Assembly (NCBI RefSeq): GCF_003002895.1
Contig: NZ_PVTI01000002.1
Span: 1 to 64,000, forward strand
Source of the DNA: Knoellia remsis
Lineage (GTDB): Bacteria; Actinomycetota; Actinomycetes; Actinomycetales; Dermatophilaceae
Length of the DNA stretch: 64,000 nt
Direction: 5' to 3'
Shown: positions 53,587-62,885 of the stretch, one piece after another
Layout of the letters: every line of letters begins with the position of its first letter
Numbering within the stretch: the first letter of the stretch is position 1
Program-made: the position numbers and the translations under genes
The notes under the pieces: generated by a model
What the model saw: only the letters and a program-made list of their open reading frames with translations
Databases searched by the model: none
What the model was told of the DNA's origin: nothing

Positions 53587-54518
53587 CGAGACCCTCCTCG
53601 GATGAGGGCCAGCTCCGCGCGGGCTGTTCCCATGGGGTCGATGTCGCGGCCAGCGAGACGGCGTGCGGCATTGGCGCCGAGGTTGACCACGGTCGCCGCG
53701 CGCAGGGCGGCAAGGAGGCGACGCTGCCCACCCCACTTCGCGGCATACGTCATCCGCCCGTCGACCAGCCACTGTCGGCGTCGCCCGGGGTCGGACGAGC
53801 CGCCGCTTTCGTGGACGGCGGTGACGGTGCCGACGTACACGCTCGGGACATCGAGGTCGCGCAGCCGGCGCTGCAGGTCGACCTCCTCGGCGTTCATGTA
53901 GAACGTCTCGTCGAAACCGCCGACGGCGCGGAAGGCCCCGGTCGGCAGCAGCAGGGCGGCGCCGACGACCCAGTCGACCGGGGTGATCGAGCCGGGGGCG
54001 GCGCTGAGGTCGTGGCCGACGGCCTCGTGGAGCACGTCGAGGTGGCGGTAGCGCGCGAGCGGGGTGAGCCACTCGACGGTCTGGTGCGTCGTCGTCGGGA
54101 AGTGACGCCCGGTGGGGTCGACCGTGCCGTCGGGGCGCCGGATCGCGGGGCCGGCGACGCACGGCTGCCAGGGCGCGGCAGCGTCGACGAGGTCCCGGAC
54201 GAAGGTCGGGCCGACATCGAGGTCGCTGTTGAGGATGAGGAGCAGCTCGTGCGTGGCGACCGCGGCACCGGAGTTCACCGCGGCACCGAACCCGCCGTTG
54301 CTCTCGCGACGCACGACGGTGACGTCAACGGCGTGGTCGGGGAACGGCTGGGGCGAGGCGTCATCCGACACGACGAGTTCGAGCTCGACACCCTGCTGGT
54401 CGCGCAGCTGCTCGAGCAGGGCGACCGCCGAGGCGGGGTCGCCGTAGTGCGGCACGACGACGCTGACCGCCGGGGTCGGCGCAGCCCCGTCGAGAACCCC
54501 CTGGTCGTGCGCCGCCAT
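53583..54518 (-). CDS. Glycosyltransferase family 2 (rhamnosyltransferase-like)
   Basis: GT-A inverting glycosyltransferase of 311 residues. SVVVPHYGDPASAVALLEQL, VSDDASPQPF, RRESNGGFGAAVNSGAAVAT, LNSDLDVGP (DxD), VVGAALLLPTGAFRAVGGFD and EEVDLQRRLRD match the WbbL-like branch. First gene of the leftward glycan operon. A -10-like TAAAGT (54532-54527) lies 8 nt upstream of ATG 54518; divergent from murI. Confidence 0.9.
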   Translation of the reverse strand: MAAHDQGVLDGAAPTPAVSVVVPHYGDPASAVALLEQLRDQQGVELELVVSDDASPQPFPDHAVDVTVVRRESNGGFGAAVNSGAAVATHELLLILNSDLDVGPTFVRDLVDAAAPWQPCVAGPAIRRPDGTVDPTGRHFPTTTHQTVEWLTPLARYRHLDVLHEAVGHDLSAAPGSITPVDWVVGAALLLPTGAFRAVGGFDETFYMNAEEVDLQRRLRDLDVPSVYVGTVTAVHESGGSSDPGRRRQWLVDGRMTYAAKWGGQRRLLAALRAATVVNLGANAARRLAGRDIDPMGTARAELALIRGGSR

Positions 54519-54561
54519 GGGGCGAAACTTTACCCGTGAGCCGGTGCCCTCCGGAGCGATC

Positions 54562-54567
54562 TAGCCT
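54562..54567 (+). promoter_or_regulatory. -10 box of murI, leaderless
   Basis: TAGCCT is 6 nt before GTG 54574. It lies 30 bp from the TAAAGT box of the divergent glycan operon. No -35 consensus. Confidence 0.55.
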
Positions 54568-54573
54568 AGTCCG

Positions 54574-55428
54574 GTGCCTGACTCACCGATCGGCGTCTTC
54601 GACTCCGGCTACGGCGGCCTCACCGTCGCCCGCGCCATCCTCGACCAGCTGCCCCACGAGTCGGTGGCCTACCTCGGTGACACGGCCCGAGCGCCCTACG
54701 GTCCGAGGCCGATCGCGCAGACGCGCGCCTTCGCCCTCGAGTGCCTCGACCGGCTCGTCGACCACGGCGTCAAGGCCCTCGTCATCGCCTGCAACACGGC
54801 GAGCGCGGCCGTGCTCCACGACGCGCGAGAGCGCTACGACGTGCCCGTGGTCGAGGTCATCCGGCCGGCGGTGCGGCGCGCCGTCCTCACGACGCGCAAC
54901 GGCCGGGTCGGGGTCATCTCCACCTCGGGTACGCACCAGTCGGGCGCCTACCTCGACGCCTTCGCCGCGGCGCCGCAGCTCGAGGTGTCGAGCACGCCGT
55001 GCCCGCGCTTCGTCGAGTTCGTCGAGGCCGGGGTGACCGGTGGAGCGGAGCTGACGGCCGTCGTGCACGAGTACCTCGACTCGCTGCGCGACAGCGGCGT
55101 CGACACCCTCGTCCTCGGGTGCACGCACTACCCGCTGCTCACCGGCGTCATCCAGCTCGTCATGGGCGACGAGGTCTCGCTCGTGTCGTCGGCGGAGGAG
55201 ACCGCGAAGGACGTCTATCGCGTGCTGTCCGAGCGCGACCTACTGCGGCCCGATGGGGCGCCCGCGCCGACGCACGGCTTCACGACGACGGGCGACCCGG
55301 AGGAGTTCCGGCGACTCGCGACGCGCTTCCTCGGGGTGAGCGCGGAGCTCGGTGAGATCTTCACCGCGGCGCCGTCACGGGCGGGCTCGGGTGAGACGCT
55401 CGTCATCCGCGCGGAGGAAGTGTCGTGA
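54574..55428 (+). CDS. murI: Glutamate racemase
   Basis: Makes D-glutamate for peptidoglycan; 284 residues. [18 protein letters not shown] at the start, [11 protein letters not shown], catalytic Cys73 in ACNTASA and Cys183 in [12 protein letters not shown] 54574 is leaderless after TAGCCT. Followed by the MBL gene with a GTGA overlap. Confidence 0.96.
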   Translation: MPDSPIGVFDSGYGGLTVARAILDQLPHESVAYLGDTARAPYGPRPIAQTRAFALECLDRLVDHGVKALVIACNTASAAVLHDARERYDVPVVEVIRPAVRRAVLTTRNGRVGVISTSGTHQSGAYLDAFAAAPQLEVSSTPCPRFVEFVEAGVTGGAELTAVVHEYLDSLRDSGVDTLVLGCTHYPLLTGVIQLVMGDEVSLVSSAEETAKDVYRVLSERDLLRPDGAPAPTHGFTTTGDPEEFRRLATRFLGVSAELGEIFTAAPSRAGSGETLVIRAEEVS

Positions 55429-56216
55429 CCGTGGCGGACAATCGCGGGATGCGCGTGACCATCGTCGGCTGCTCCGGCTCCTTCGCCGGGCCGTCGTCCC
55501 CGGCGTCGAGCTATCTCGTGCAGGCCGACGACGGGGAGCGGACGTGGAACGTGCTCCTCGACCTCGGCAGCGGCGCGCTCGGGGCACTGCAGCGACACCT
55601 GGACCCGGCCGCCGTCGACGCGCTGTTCCTCAGCCACCTGCACCCCGACCACTGCAGCGACGTCACGGGTCTGTATGTCACGCGCAAGTACCGACCCGAG
55701 GGCGAGCTGACGGTGCCCCTGCCCGTCTTCGGACCGAAGGACACCGCCGACCAGCTCGTGCGGATGTATCACGGGGCGTCGCCGGACGAGGTGGCTCGGC
55801 ACTTCGAGGTCACCTCCGTCGAGGACGGCGCCGTTGTCGAGGTGGGACCCTTCCGGATCACGCCGTATGCCGTGAACCATCCGGTCGAGGCCTATGGGTA
55901 CCGGGTCGAAGCCGGAGGACGGGTGCTCGCGTTCACGGGTGACACGGACTCCTGCGACGCGCTCGGCGGGCTGCTCGGCGGTGCGGACCTCGCACTCATG
56001 GACGCTGCCTTCGTCGAGGGCCGGGACGAGACGAGGGGGATCCACCTGACCGCGGCGCGGGCTGCTCAGGCGGCGCTCGACGCCGGGGGTGTGGAGCGGC
56101 TCATGCTGACGCACCTGCCGCCGTGGAACGACCCGGAGACCGCGCGCGCCGAGGCCGCGGCGGTGTGGACCGGTGAGGTCGAGCTCGCCGACCCCGACGC
56201 GACCTACGACGTCTGA
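55425..56216 (+). CDS. MBL-fold metallo-hydrolase
   Basis: Metallo-beta-lactamase-fold hydrolase of 263 residues. Metal motif [11 protein letters not shown] (HxHxDH), further ligands in [22 protein letters not shown] and THLPPWND. Such genes follow murI in many actinobacteria; activity unknown, perhaps RNA- or nucleotide-related like rph and rdgB. GTG 55425 overlaps murI (GTGA); ATG 55449 is an in-frame alternative. The last 13 bp overlap the convergent glycosyltransferase gene. Confidence 0.9.
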   Translation: MTVADNRGMRVTIVGCSGSFAGPSSPASSYLVQADDGERTWNVLLDLGSGALGALQRHLDPAAVDALFLSHLHPDHCSDVTGLYVTRKYRPEGELTVPLPVFGPKDTADQLVRMYHGASPDEVARHFEVTSVEDGAVVEVGPFRITPYAVNHPVEAYGYRVEAGGRVLAFTGDTDSCDALGGLLGGADLALMDAAFVEGRDETRGIHLTAARAAQAALDAGGVERLMLTHLPPWNDPETARAEAAAVWTGEVELADPDATYDV

Positions 56217-57289
56217 CGCGAGCCCTTGACGATGCCGCGGTCGCGAAGAACGTCGGCGATCTCGGCCCACATATGGTCGGCGTTGTGCTTGTTGACGACG
56301 TTGTGTCGCGCCGCGCTACCGAGCCGGTCGCGCCGTGTCGGGTCTTCACGTAGGGCTTGCAGCGTGGAGCGCCATCCCTCCACGTCCCCAACTTCCACGA
56401 ACTCGGCATCTATGCCGTCACGGAAGTACTCTCGCATGGCCCGTGTCCCGGTCACGACAACTGCACAGCCTGAGGCAGCGGCTTCGAGGGCGACGCTTTG
56501 ACCTGTTGGGTAGGCAAGATCGTGAGTCGGAACGGCGACTATCTGAGCCCTTTTCAGGAGCGAGCGATACTGGGCCAATGGGACCGGAGGGTGGGCGCGC
56601 ACGTTCGCCGGAATGTCGATGCCCTGGAGATTCTCAGGGCGGGACACGAGGTCGAGCGTGAGTTCGGTGCCGCCGATGGCGTCGATGAGGGTCCTGTAGT
56701 CCCGACCTCGATCTTGGCCGACGGCGAGCAAGGGGATATCGCGCACACCTTGGCCTGGGGAGTAGAACCGGTGGGAGACGCCGAAGGTGGCGGAAAAGAG
56801 CTTTTCGGAAGGTATACCGATGTCCATCAGAACGTCCGCTTCAGACCTTGACATGTGGGTGATCAGATCTGCCGCCCCTACTCGCTGGGCGATCCAGCGG
56901 CGATGGTCCTGTGATGAACGTCGGAGGTCATCTGCAAGCCAAACAGACATGATGACAAGGGGAGTAGAGCGGTATGGCGGAACACCAAGCCGCTTGAGCA
57001 AGCCCGGCAACAAGCCCTGCCCCTCGAGCAGCGCGAGAACCAAATCCGCGCCCGCGACCAGCGGCATTGCACGCAGGGGCCTTTCCAAGCCCATGCCGAC
57101 CCGATGCTCAACGACATCGCGAAGTTTCGTGCCGCCCCTGGAGGCGCTCTGGGAGACGCCCGCGAGGGCGAAACCCTCGCTAGTAAGAGCGTCCACCCCG
57201 TATGGAAGGGGCGAAGGCGCGTCGCCTTGAGCAAAGCGACGGCTCCACGTGGGTAGGTCGTGCTCGGTGAGGAGGACAGTTCTCGTCAT
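56204..57289 (-). CDS. Glycosyltransferase family 4-like protein
   Basis: GT-B glycosyltransferase of 361 residues. VLLTEHDLPTWSRRFAQGDA at the N-terminus, VIMSVWLADDLRRSS, MSRSEADVLMDIGIPSEKL, LLAVGQDRGRDYRTLIDAIG and the donor site AYPTGQSVALEAAASGCAVV. Codon use is less GC-rich than in the glycan operon to the left. Overlaps the StrF-like gene upstream by ATGA. It marks the left edge of a segment inserted between the MBL gene and rph. Confidence 0.85.
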   Translation of the reverse strand: MTRTVLLTEHDLPTWSRRFAQGDAPSPLPYGVDALTSEGFALAGVSQSASRGGTKLRDVVEHRVGMGLERPLRAMPLVAGADLVLALLEGQGLLPGLLKRLGVPPYRSTPLVIMSVWLADDLRRSSQDHRRWIAQRVGAADLITHMSRSEADVLMDIGIPSEKLFSATFGVSHRFYSPGQGVRDIPLLAVGQDRGRDYRTLIDAIGGTELTLDLVSRPENLQGIDIPANVRAHPPVPLAQYRSLLKRAQIVAVPTHDLAYPTGQSVALEAAASGCAVVVTGTRAMREYFRDGIDAEFVEVGDVEGWRSTLQALREDPTRRDRLGSAARHNVVNKHNADHMWAEIADVLRDRGIVKGSRQTS

Positions 57290-58071
57290 GGTGTGCGGTC
57301 CGGCCCCTGGGTGGAGTGTCGAAGGGACTTCGTGGCGACCGCGGCACGGTGCCGCAGAGCCCCGAGTCGGGGGCGCACGTGCTCGCGGGCCCAGATGCGG
57401 GGGCGCTCGGATGCACGCAACGGGGTGATCTGATCCGGCCACCGCCGGAGCAGCACGCTGCGGGATTCCTCGAACGCCGTCGCATCGCCAACATTTCCTT
57501 TGTCGCGGTGGAGGAGGTCCACGGGGACGACACGCACCTTGAGGCCCATGGCGCGGGCCTGAAGGCAGATGTCGGTGTCGTAGCCGTGGAAGCGTGTCAG
57601 GACGTCCTCAGGGAAGCGCAGTTCACGAATCGCGCGAGGCCCCAACGCAAGGAGTAGCCCGTCGACGACGTCGACCTCGGCAAAGCGCGGACCGAAGCGG
57701 CGATGCCCGTAGAAGTCGGTGACCTCGCCGGCGAGTCGTCGGGCCCCGACCCATTGTGGACCGAACAGCCCTCGACCGCCCACCGCACCGACGATCCCGA
57801 CGCTCGGGTCGGATAGCGGTCGCAGGATCTGGCCGCGTGCCGCTGGGCTCGTGAACTGGACGTCGTCGTGGAGCAGGACAACGGCTTCGCAGTCGGGGAT
57901 CGCCCGTGCCTCGTCGAGAATTCGGTTGTAGACCGCGCAGATCCCCGTCACCCCGGTCTCCAGGATCACGCGGTCGTCGTGGCGGCGCGCGAGCTCGATC
58001 CCGGGTCGCGCCACCGTGTCGTACTTGCCACTCGGCCCGACACAACATCCGAACACGATCACGGGCGACAT
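57286..58071 (-). CDS. Glycosyltransferase, StrF-like (GT2 fold)
   Basis: Product of 261 residues resembling the StrF-domain glycosyltransferases: VIVFGCCVGPSGKYDTVARP, GVTGICAVYNRILDEAR, VLLHDDVQFTSP (DxD), VGIVGAVGGRGLFGPQWV, EVDVVDGLLLALGPRAI and HGYDTDICLQARAMG. Substrate unknown. ATG 58071; divergent from the glycosyltransferase at 58317 across a 245-bp gap in which I see no gene. Confidence 0.82.
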   Translation of the reverse strand: MSPVIVFGCCVGPSGKYDTVARPGIELARRHDDRVILETGVTGICAVYNRILDEARAIPDCEAVVLLHDDVQFTSPAARGQILRPLSDPSVGIVGAVGGRGLFGPQWVGARRLAGEVTDFYGHRRFGPRFAEVDVVDGLLLALGPRAIRELRFPEDVLTRFHGYDTDICLQARAMGLKVRVVPVDLLHRDKGNVGDATAFEESRSVLLRRWPDQITPLRASERPRIWAREHVRPRLGALRHRAAVATKSLRHSTQGPDRTP

Positions 58072-58304
58072 GATGCCTTACGTGGTGGCTCGTCCCAGCC
58101 GTTCTGGAGGTTCTCGATGCTCGACCAGCGCTCGTCGTGAAGCCGGCTGCGTGCCGCCTAGCAGAAGCGTTCCAAGAAGCGGTTTGATTGTCGCCCCGCA
58201 GAACCGTGGAGACCCGGGCCGCCCAGCAGGAGAACGTCAGGTTTGTGTTAACCGGCGGGGACGTGACCGTGGTGAAGTCCACGTTCCCGTCGTGGCGCGG
58301 CGCC

Positions 58305-58310
58305 TATGCT
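58305..58310 (+). promoter_or_regulatory. -10 box of a leaderless promoter (GT4 gene at 58317)
   Basis: TATGCT is 6 nt before GTG 58317. No ribosome binding site and no clear -35 box. Confidence 0.5.
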
Positions 58311-58316
58311 GGCCGC

Positions 58317-59585
58317 GTGCCACGACGTCCCCCACGTTCATCGCTGGGTCTCGAGTTCGTCGACACGGTAGTCGACTCGCCCTCGCTAGGCATGGTGGCC
58401 GACAGTGTCCGGAAGGACCTTGCTCAGGCCGCAGTCGGCCGCGGCGATCCAGTGCTGGTGCTGTTTCTCGCGCACTACTTGGGTAAGGCAACACTTGAGG
58501 CTCCAGAGCTTTTGCGTCCTCGACTGAGGGCGATGCTGGTCGGGTGGGAGATTGAGGAGCTGACCAGTACGCTCATTGAGGAACTCAGCGGCGCTGACGT
58601 CTTGCTCGGTATTTCGGACTTCAATACCTCGGTATTTGCACGGGCGTTTCCTGGCACTCCCGCGATCACGGTCCCTGTATGCCCGCCGCTGCCGTCCAAG
58701 GCCGAGCCTGACAGGGCACTGTGGGGACTCCCAGAGGGCACCATCGTCTTCCTCAACGTGTTCAACACGGTCAGCGGATTCGACCGCAAGAACCCCATCG
58801 ACGTCCATGAGGCGTTTCGGCGCGCGTTCCCGGACCGCGACGACGTCCGGCTCGTCTTCAAGGTCCACGGAGGTTTCGACAAGAACCCGGACGAAGGCGA
58901 GCTGACCGGTGAGGAGTCGAGGGCTGCCGAGTTCCTTGCACGCTGTGCCGCCGATGACCGCGTCATCCTCGTTGACGAGCAATTGGACTACAAAACGGTG
59001 CTCTCGTTGGTGAGCAGCTGCGACGTGTATGTGTCGCTCGCTCGCGCCGAAGGCCTGGGCCTGCCGGTGCTGGAGGCCATGGCCCTAGGCGTTCCCACGG
59101 TCGCCATGGACTACGCCGGCCATGGCGACTTCGTCCGTCCTGGAAGCAACGTGCTCGTCCCGTACGACGTCGTCGAGATCGGCGACGACGCGAGTCACTA
59201 CTACCACCCTCGGGAGTACCCCACTCGCCCCGTCTGGGCGCAACCTCGACTCGATGATGCGGCACAGTTGCTGCGCGAACTCGCAGACGATCCGGAACTG
59301 CGGCTTCGTGTGGGGGAGGCGGGCAGAGTCGCGGCTCGCGACTTCGAACGCCGATGTGCCGAGTCAACGTGGGTTCACGACCTGGAGGCCGCGTTGAGCT
59401 CTCCGGGCGTTCGCGCCGCGCACCCTGATCGGGATGCAGCCTTCCGGGCAGTGGTCGACCGTGACCGAGCCATGTGGCTCGAGCACGAGCGCGTCGTGCG
59501 GCGGGCCCGTCGCAACCTGCGCTGGCGCACGCGCCTTGGACGAGTCAAACGGACGTTGCTCGGCTGGCCGCGCCGCTCGGTTTGA
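58317..59585 (+). CDS. Glycosyltransferase family 4 protein
   Basis: GT-B glycosyltransferase of 422 residues. LGLEFVDTVVDSPSLGM at the start, ADVLLGISDFNTSVFARAFP, IVFLNVFNTVSGFDRKNP, LVFKVHGGF, VILVDEQLDYKTVLSLVSSC and the donor-site ARAEGLGLPVLEAMALGVP. The basic C-terminal tail (RRARRNLRWRTRLGRVKRTL) may associate with the membrane. GTG 58317 is preferred to upstream in-frame codons because of the -10 box. Its last 41 bp overlap the convergent FkbM gene. Confidence 0.87.
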   Translation: MPRRPPRSSLGLEFVDTVVDSPSLGMVADSVRKDLAQAAVGRGDPVLVLFLAHYLGKATLEAPELLRPRLRAMLVGWEIEELTSTLIEELSGADVLLGISDFNTSVFARAFPGTPAITVPVCPPLPSKAEPDRALWGLPEGTIVFLNVFNTVSGFDRKNPIDVHEAFRRAFPDRDDVRLVFKVHGGFDKNPDEGELTGEESRAAEFLARCAADDRVILVDEQLDYKTVLSLVSSCDVYVSLARAEGLGLPVLEAMALGVPTVAMDYAGHGDFVRPGSNVLVPYDVVEIGDDASHYYHPREYPTRPVWAQPRLDDAAQLLRELADDPELRLRVGEAGRVAARDFERRCAESTWVHDLEAALSSPGVRAAHPDRDAAFRAVVDRDRAMWLEHERVVRRARRNLRWRTRLGRVKRTLLGWPRRSV

Positions 59586-60513
59586 GACCGGTTCCCGCAC
59601 ACCAGCGCGGATCGAGCGCAAAGTCTGGCAAGTCAGGCGAATTCGCCGCGTTCAACGGGTGGGGATACCTACCCGGCCCCACGGACTGGACCCGGTCCTG
59701 CCTCAACCACGTCATCTCAACGACAGGGTGCATGGAAAGGCCGTGCCACGAGATCGGGAACTCATAGTTGTTCGGGTGCAGGTTGACCAGAACGAAATCC
59801 TGGGACAGCGCAGAGAAGACCTCCTGAACACGGCGTAGGCCACTCCTGGTGGCCATCAGGTGGAGATCATGGAGCTCCAGCACGATGATGCGAAACCGGG
59901 ACAAGACGTCGCTCCCAGCTGCAGGAATCACCTCCCACTCCCACCCCTCGATGTCCATCTGGAGGACCATGTCGCCCTCGGGCGGCGCTACGTCAGCGAT
60001 GACGCGTCGAAGCGTGGTCCATCCCGGCTGGTCCCTTGGACCAAGGAAAGTCGGCTCGAAGGTCAGGAGCGGATGGTCGAGCGGGGCTCGCGGCACAGAC
60101 CCGTCAAGGAGGTGGCAGGGGATTCCGCGTTCGAGAAGTGCGAGTTCGAAATCTGCTCTGTCCGCAACGCCGGGGGACACGCAAGCCACGACTCCCTCAA
60201 GGTCGTCGGGGATCACATAACCGCCGTCACCCGAACTCCCGAGGCGAACGAACGGCACGCCAGGGTCGCGTAGAGCAAGTCCCTCCATGGTCTTCGTGAC
60301 CTCGACGGGGTCCGCAACATCTCCCGTCCAATGCAGCGCCGCCAAAGCTTGTTCTCGAGCCAGCGTGAGTTCGACGCGGTACTCGTGGGCGTCGGGGTCG
60401 GCGCCACTCGGCCGAGCGGTGTCGAGTTCACGACGCCTGGTGCGCTGAGTCCGGGTTTCACCGTGAAGGCGATCGCTGGTTCGACGGGCCACATGTACCA
60501 GTCGTCGCAACAT
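59545..60513 (-). CDS. FkbM-type methyltransferase
   Basis: S-adenosylmethionine-dependent O-methyltransferase-like protein of 322 residues. Basic N-terminus (MLRRLVHVARRTSDRL), RLGSSGDGGYVIPDDLEGVV, CVSPGVADRADFELALLERG, then QMDIEGWEWEVIPAAG, which is the FkbM DIEG motif, and IIVLELHDLH. Possibly methylates a sugar of the surface glycan. ATG 60513 follows TACAGT by 6 nt (leaderless). Divergent from the GT2 gene at 60556. Confidence 0.82.
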   Translation of the reverse strand: MLRRLVHVARRTSDRLHGETRTQRTRRRELDTARPSGADPDAHEYRVELTLAREQALAALHWTGDVADPVEVTKTMEGLALRDPGVPFVRLGSSGDGGYVIPDDLEGVVACVSPGVADRADFELALLERGIPCHLLDGSVPRAPLDHPLLTFEPTFLGPRDQPGWTTLRRVIADVAPPEGDMVLQMDIEGWEWEVIPAAGSDVLSRFRIIVLELHDLHLMATRSGLRRVQEVFSALSQDFVLVNLHPNNYEFPISWHGLSMHPVVEMTWLRQDRVQSVGPGRYPHPLNAANSPDLPDFALDPRWCAGTGLKPSGAASRATSV

Positions 60514-60519
60514 GACTGG

Positions 60520-60548
60520 ACTGTACTGAAGGGCAGGCGCCGTAGAGT
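60520..60548. promoter_or_regulatory. Divergent leaderless promoters of FkbM and GT2 genes
   Basis: Minus-strand TACAGT (60525-60520) is 6 nt before ATG 60513. Plus-strand TAGAGT (60543-60548) is 7 nt before GTG 60556. The boxes are 17 bp apart, so each -10 lies where the other promoter's -35 would be. Confidence 0.5.
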
Positions 60549-60555
60549 TCCTGAT

Positions 60556-61428
60556 GTGCCCGACGATGCGCAGTGTTCCGTGGTGATTCCGACCTACAAT
60601 GCCGCCCACGTCATCGGTGAGCAGCTCGCCGCGCTGCGTGACCAAGTTGATGCGCCGCCGTTCGAGGTCGTTGTCGCGGACAACGGTTCCACCGACGACC
60701 TGTACGCCGTTGTGGACAGGTGGAGAGACAGCCTTCCGGGGGTGCGGATCGTCGACGCGTCGCGCGGTCGAGGGGTGTCGGTTGCCCGCAACGCCGGGAT
60801 GGAAAACGCCTCGAGTGATCGCATCCTGATCTGTGATGCGGACGACCGAGTCTCCGAGAGTTGGGTGTCCGCGCTATCCGAGGCGCTGAATGAGCACCAC
60901 TTGGTGAGCGGTCCTGTCGAGACGACCGCCCTGTCCGGAGCCTCCGCGGCCTGGGTCCCGATTGCTGAACGTACCGATGGTCTTTTCGAGACGTGGAGCG
61001 GGCGCACATACGGAATAGGTTGCAATCTCGGTATGCGGCGCGGCGTGTGGCAGGAGGTGGGAGGTTTCGACGAGACGTATCCCGCGGGAGCCGAGGAGAT
61101 CGACTTCGCCTGGCGAGCCTGGGACCTCGGCTATCGGTTCGCGTACGTGCCGGATGCGCTGATCCACTACCGCATCCGTACCGACTTGAGAGGTGTGCTC
61201 AGGCAGCAGTTCAACTCGGGCAGGGGTACAGCCACCCTCTACGCCAAGGTCAGGCCCACTGAGGTGGTGCCCAAGTCAGTCCTGCGGCGCATCCATCACG
61301 AACTACTTCTGCTGCGGCGGTTCCCCATCAGGGGGACGGGTGACGACAGGCGTCGGTGGCTGACGCTCATGGCCTTCGAGGCGGGCAAGGTCGTCGAGGC
61401 CCGCCGCCTCGGATCGCCCGCGCCATGA
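60556..61428 (+). CDS. Glycosyltransferase family 2 protein
   Basis: GT-A glycosyltransferase of 290 residues. CSVVIPTYNAAHVIGEQLAA, VVADNGSTDDLYAVVD, RGVSVARNAGMENASSDRI, ICDADDRVSESW (DxD), CNLGMRRGVWQEVGGFDETY and AEEIDFAWRAWDLGYRFAYV. GTG 60556 is the leaderless start after TAGAGT; upstream in-frame codons to 60331 lie in the divergent FkbM gene. Right end of the segment that separates the MBL gene from rph. Confidence 0.9.
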   Translation: MPDDAQCSVVIPTYNAAHVIGEQLAALRDQVDAPPFEVVVADNGSTDDLYAVVDRWRDSLPGVRIVDASRGRGVSVARNAGMENASSDRILICDADDRVSESWVSALSEALNEHHLVSGPVETTALSGASAAWVPIAERTDGLFETWSGRTYGIGCNLGMRRGVWQEVGGFDETYPAGAEEIDFAWRAWDLGYRFAYVPDALIHYRIRTDLRGVLRQQFNSGRGTATLYAKVRPTEVVPKSVLRRIHHELLLLRRFPIRGTGDDRRRWLTLMAFEAGKVVEARRLGSPAP

Positions 61429-61466
61429 CACGGAGGCGTAGCTGTCCGGAGCGCCACCTTGCCAAG

Positions 61467-61472
61467 TAGCCT
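61467..61472 (+). promoter_or_regulatory. -10 box of rph, leaderless
   Basis: TAGCCT is 7 nt before ATG 61480, the same hexamer as for murI. This gives rph and rdgB their own promoter. Confidence 0.55.
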
Positions 61473-61479
61473 CGCGTCC

Positions 61480-62229
61480 ATGACTCGTCACGATGGCCGA
61501 CGACCCGACCAGCTCCGCGAGGTGCGGATCACCCGCAACTGGCTCGACCACGCCGAGGGCTCGGTTCTCGTCGAGTTCGGTCGCACCCGAGTGTTGTGCG
61601 CCGCTTCCTTCACCGAAGGTGTGCCGCGTTGGCTCAAGGGCCAGGGAACCGGCTGGGTCACCGCCGAGTACGAGATGCTGCCTCGCTCGACGAACACCCG
61701 TAGCGACCGGGAGTCCCGCAAGGGCAAGGTCGGCGGTCGCACCCACGAGATCAGCCGACTGATCGGCCGCAGCCTGCGCGCGGTCATCGACACGAAGGCG
61801 TTGGGGGAGAACACGATCGTGCTCGACTGCGATGTCCTCCAGGCCGACGGCGGAACCCGGACCGCCTCGATCACCGGTGCGTGGGTCGCGCTGGCCGATG
61901 CCATCGAGGATGCCCGCGCCAAGGGGCTCATCGCGAAGGACGCGAAACCTCTCACCGACTCGGTCGCTGCGGTGAGTGTCGGCGTGGTCGATGGCAGCCC
62001 GGTCGCCGACCTCGACTACCCCGAGGACTCGACCGCGGACACCGACATGAACGTCGTCATGACTGGGAGCGGAAGCTTCGTCGAAGTCCAAGGGACTGCC
62101 GAGGGAGCCGGCGCGGCTTTCGACCGCGGCCTACTCGATCAGCTGCTCGACCTGGCCACCGCCGCGTGCGCTGACCTCACCCAGCGTCAGCAGGCATCCC
62201 TCGCAGAGCCTGTGCGGGAACGCGCATGA
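61480..62229 (+). CDS. rph: Ribonuclease PH
   Basis: Phosphorolytic 3'-5' exoribonuclease that trims tRNA 3' ends; 249 residues. [20 protein letters not shown] at the start, [75 protein letters not shown], and [20 protein letters not shown] near the active site. Overlaps rdgB by ATGA. Confidence 0.97.
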   Translation: MTRHDGRRPDQLREVRITRNWLDHAEGSVLVEFGRTRVLCAASFTEGVPRWLKGQGTGWVTAEYEMLPRSTNTRSDRESRKGKVGGRTHEISRLIGRSLRAVIDTKALGENTIVLDCDVLQADGGTRTASITGAWVALADAIEDARAKGLIAKDAKPLTDSVAAVSVGVVDGSPVADLDYPEDSTADTDMNVVMTGSGSFVEVQGTAEGAGAAFDRGLLDQLLDLATAACADLTQRQQASLAEPVRERA

Positions 62230-62879
62230 CGGAGCGTCGCCATCGTCTTGTGCTCGCCACGCACAACGAGCACAAGGTCCACGAGCTCGAACAGATCCTC
62301 GGGGACCTCGTTGACGATCTGGGACTCGAGATCGTCTCTGCGGCCGCGTTCCCCGACGTGCCCGAGACTCCGGAGACCGAGGTGACCTTCGTCGGCAACG
62401 CCCGGCTCAAGGCCGCTGCGCTTGCCTCCGCCACGGGCCTGCCTGCCGTGGCCGACGACTCTGGTCTTGCTGTCGACGTACTCGGAGGCTCACCGGGGGT
62501 CTTCTCCGCGCGCTGGTCGGGTTCGACAAGCGGCGCTGCCGCGACACGCCACCAGCGCGACGCTGCCAACCTCGCGCTACTGCTCGAGCAGGTCTCCGAC
62601 GTCCCGGATGCCCACCGCGGCGCCGCCTTTCGCTGCGCCGCGGTGCTCGTCATGCCCGACGGTCGCGAGGAGATCGCGGAGGGTGAGGTGCGCGGCCACC
62701 TGATCCGTGCGCCGCGCGGCACCAACGGATTCGGCTACGACCCTGCCTTCGTGCCCGAAGGCGACAATCGCACCTTGGCCGAGTACAGCGATGCCGAGAA
62801 GAACGCCATATCTCACCGTGGCCGTGCGTTCCGTGAGCTCTCACCCCGCCTCGCCGACGCGTTGCGGCCCCTCGGGTAG
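62226..62879 (+). CDS. rdgB: XTP/dITP diphosphatase (non-canonical purine NTPase)
   Basis: House-cleaning nucleotide pyrophosphatase that hydrolyses dITP and XTP; 217 residues. [78 protein letters not shown] and [15 protein letters not shown] are all family motifs. Translationally coupled to rph. Confidence 0.97.
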   Translation: MTERRHRLVLATHNEHKVHELEQILGDLVDDLGLEIVSAAAFPDVPETPETEVTFVGNARLKAAALASATGLPAVADDSGLAVDVLGGSPGVFSARWSGSTSGAAATRHQRDAANLALLLEQVSDVPDAHRGAAFRCAAVLVMPDGREEIAEGEVRGHLIRAPRGTNGFGYDPAFVPEGDNRTLAEYSDAEKNAISHRGRAFRELSPRLADALRPLG

Positions 62880-62885
62880 GTCCAA

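Noticed and set aside
58072-58316. Small gene or RNA in the gap between the StrF-like and GT4 genes
   Set aside because: No frame with a start signal and no convincing hairpin; it is most simply a divergent promoter region.
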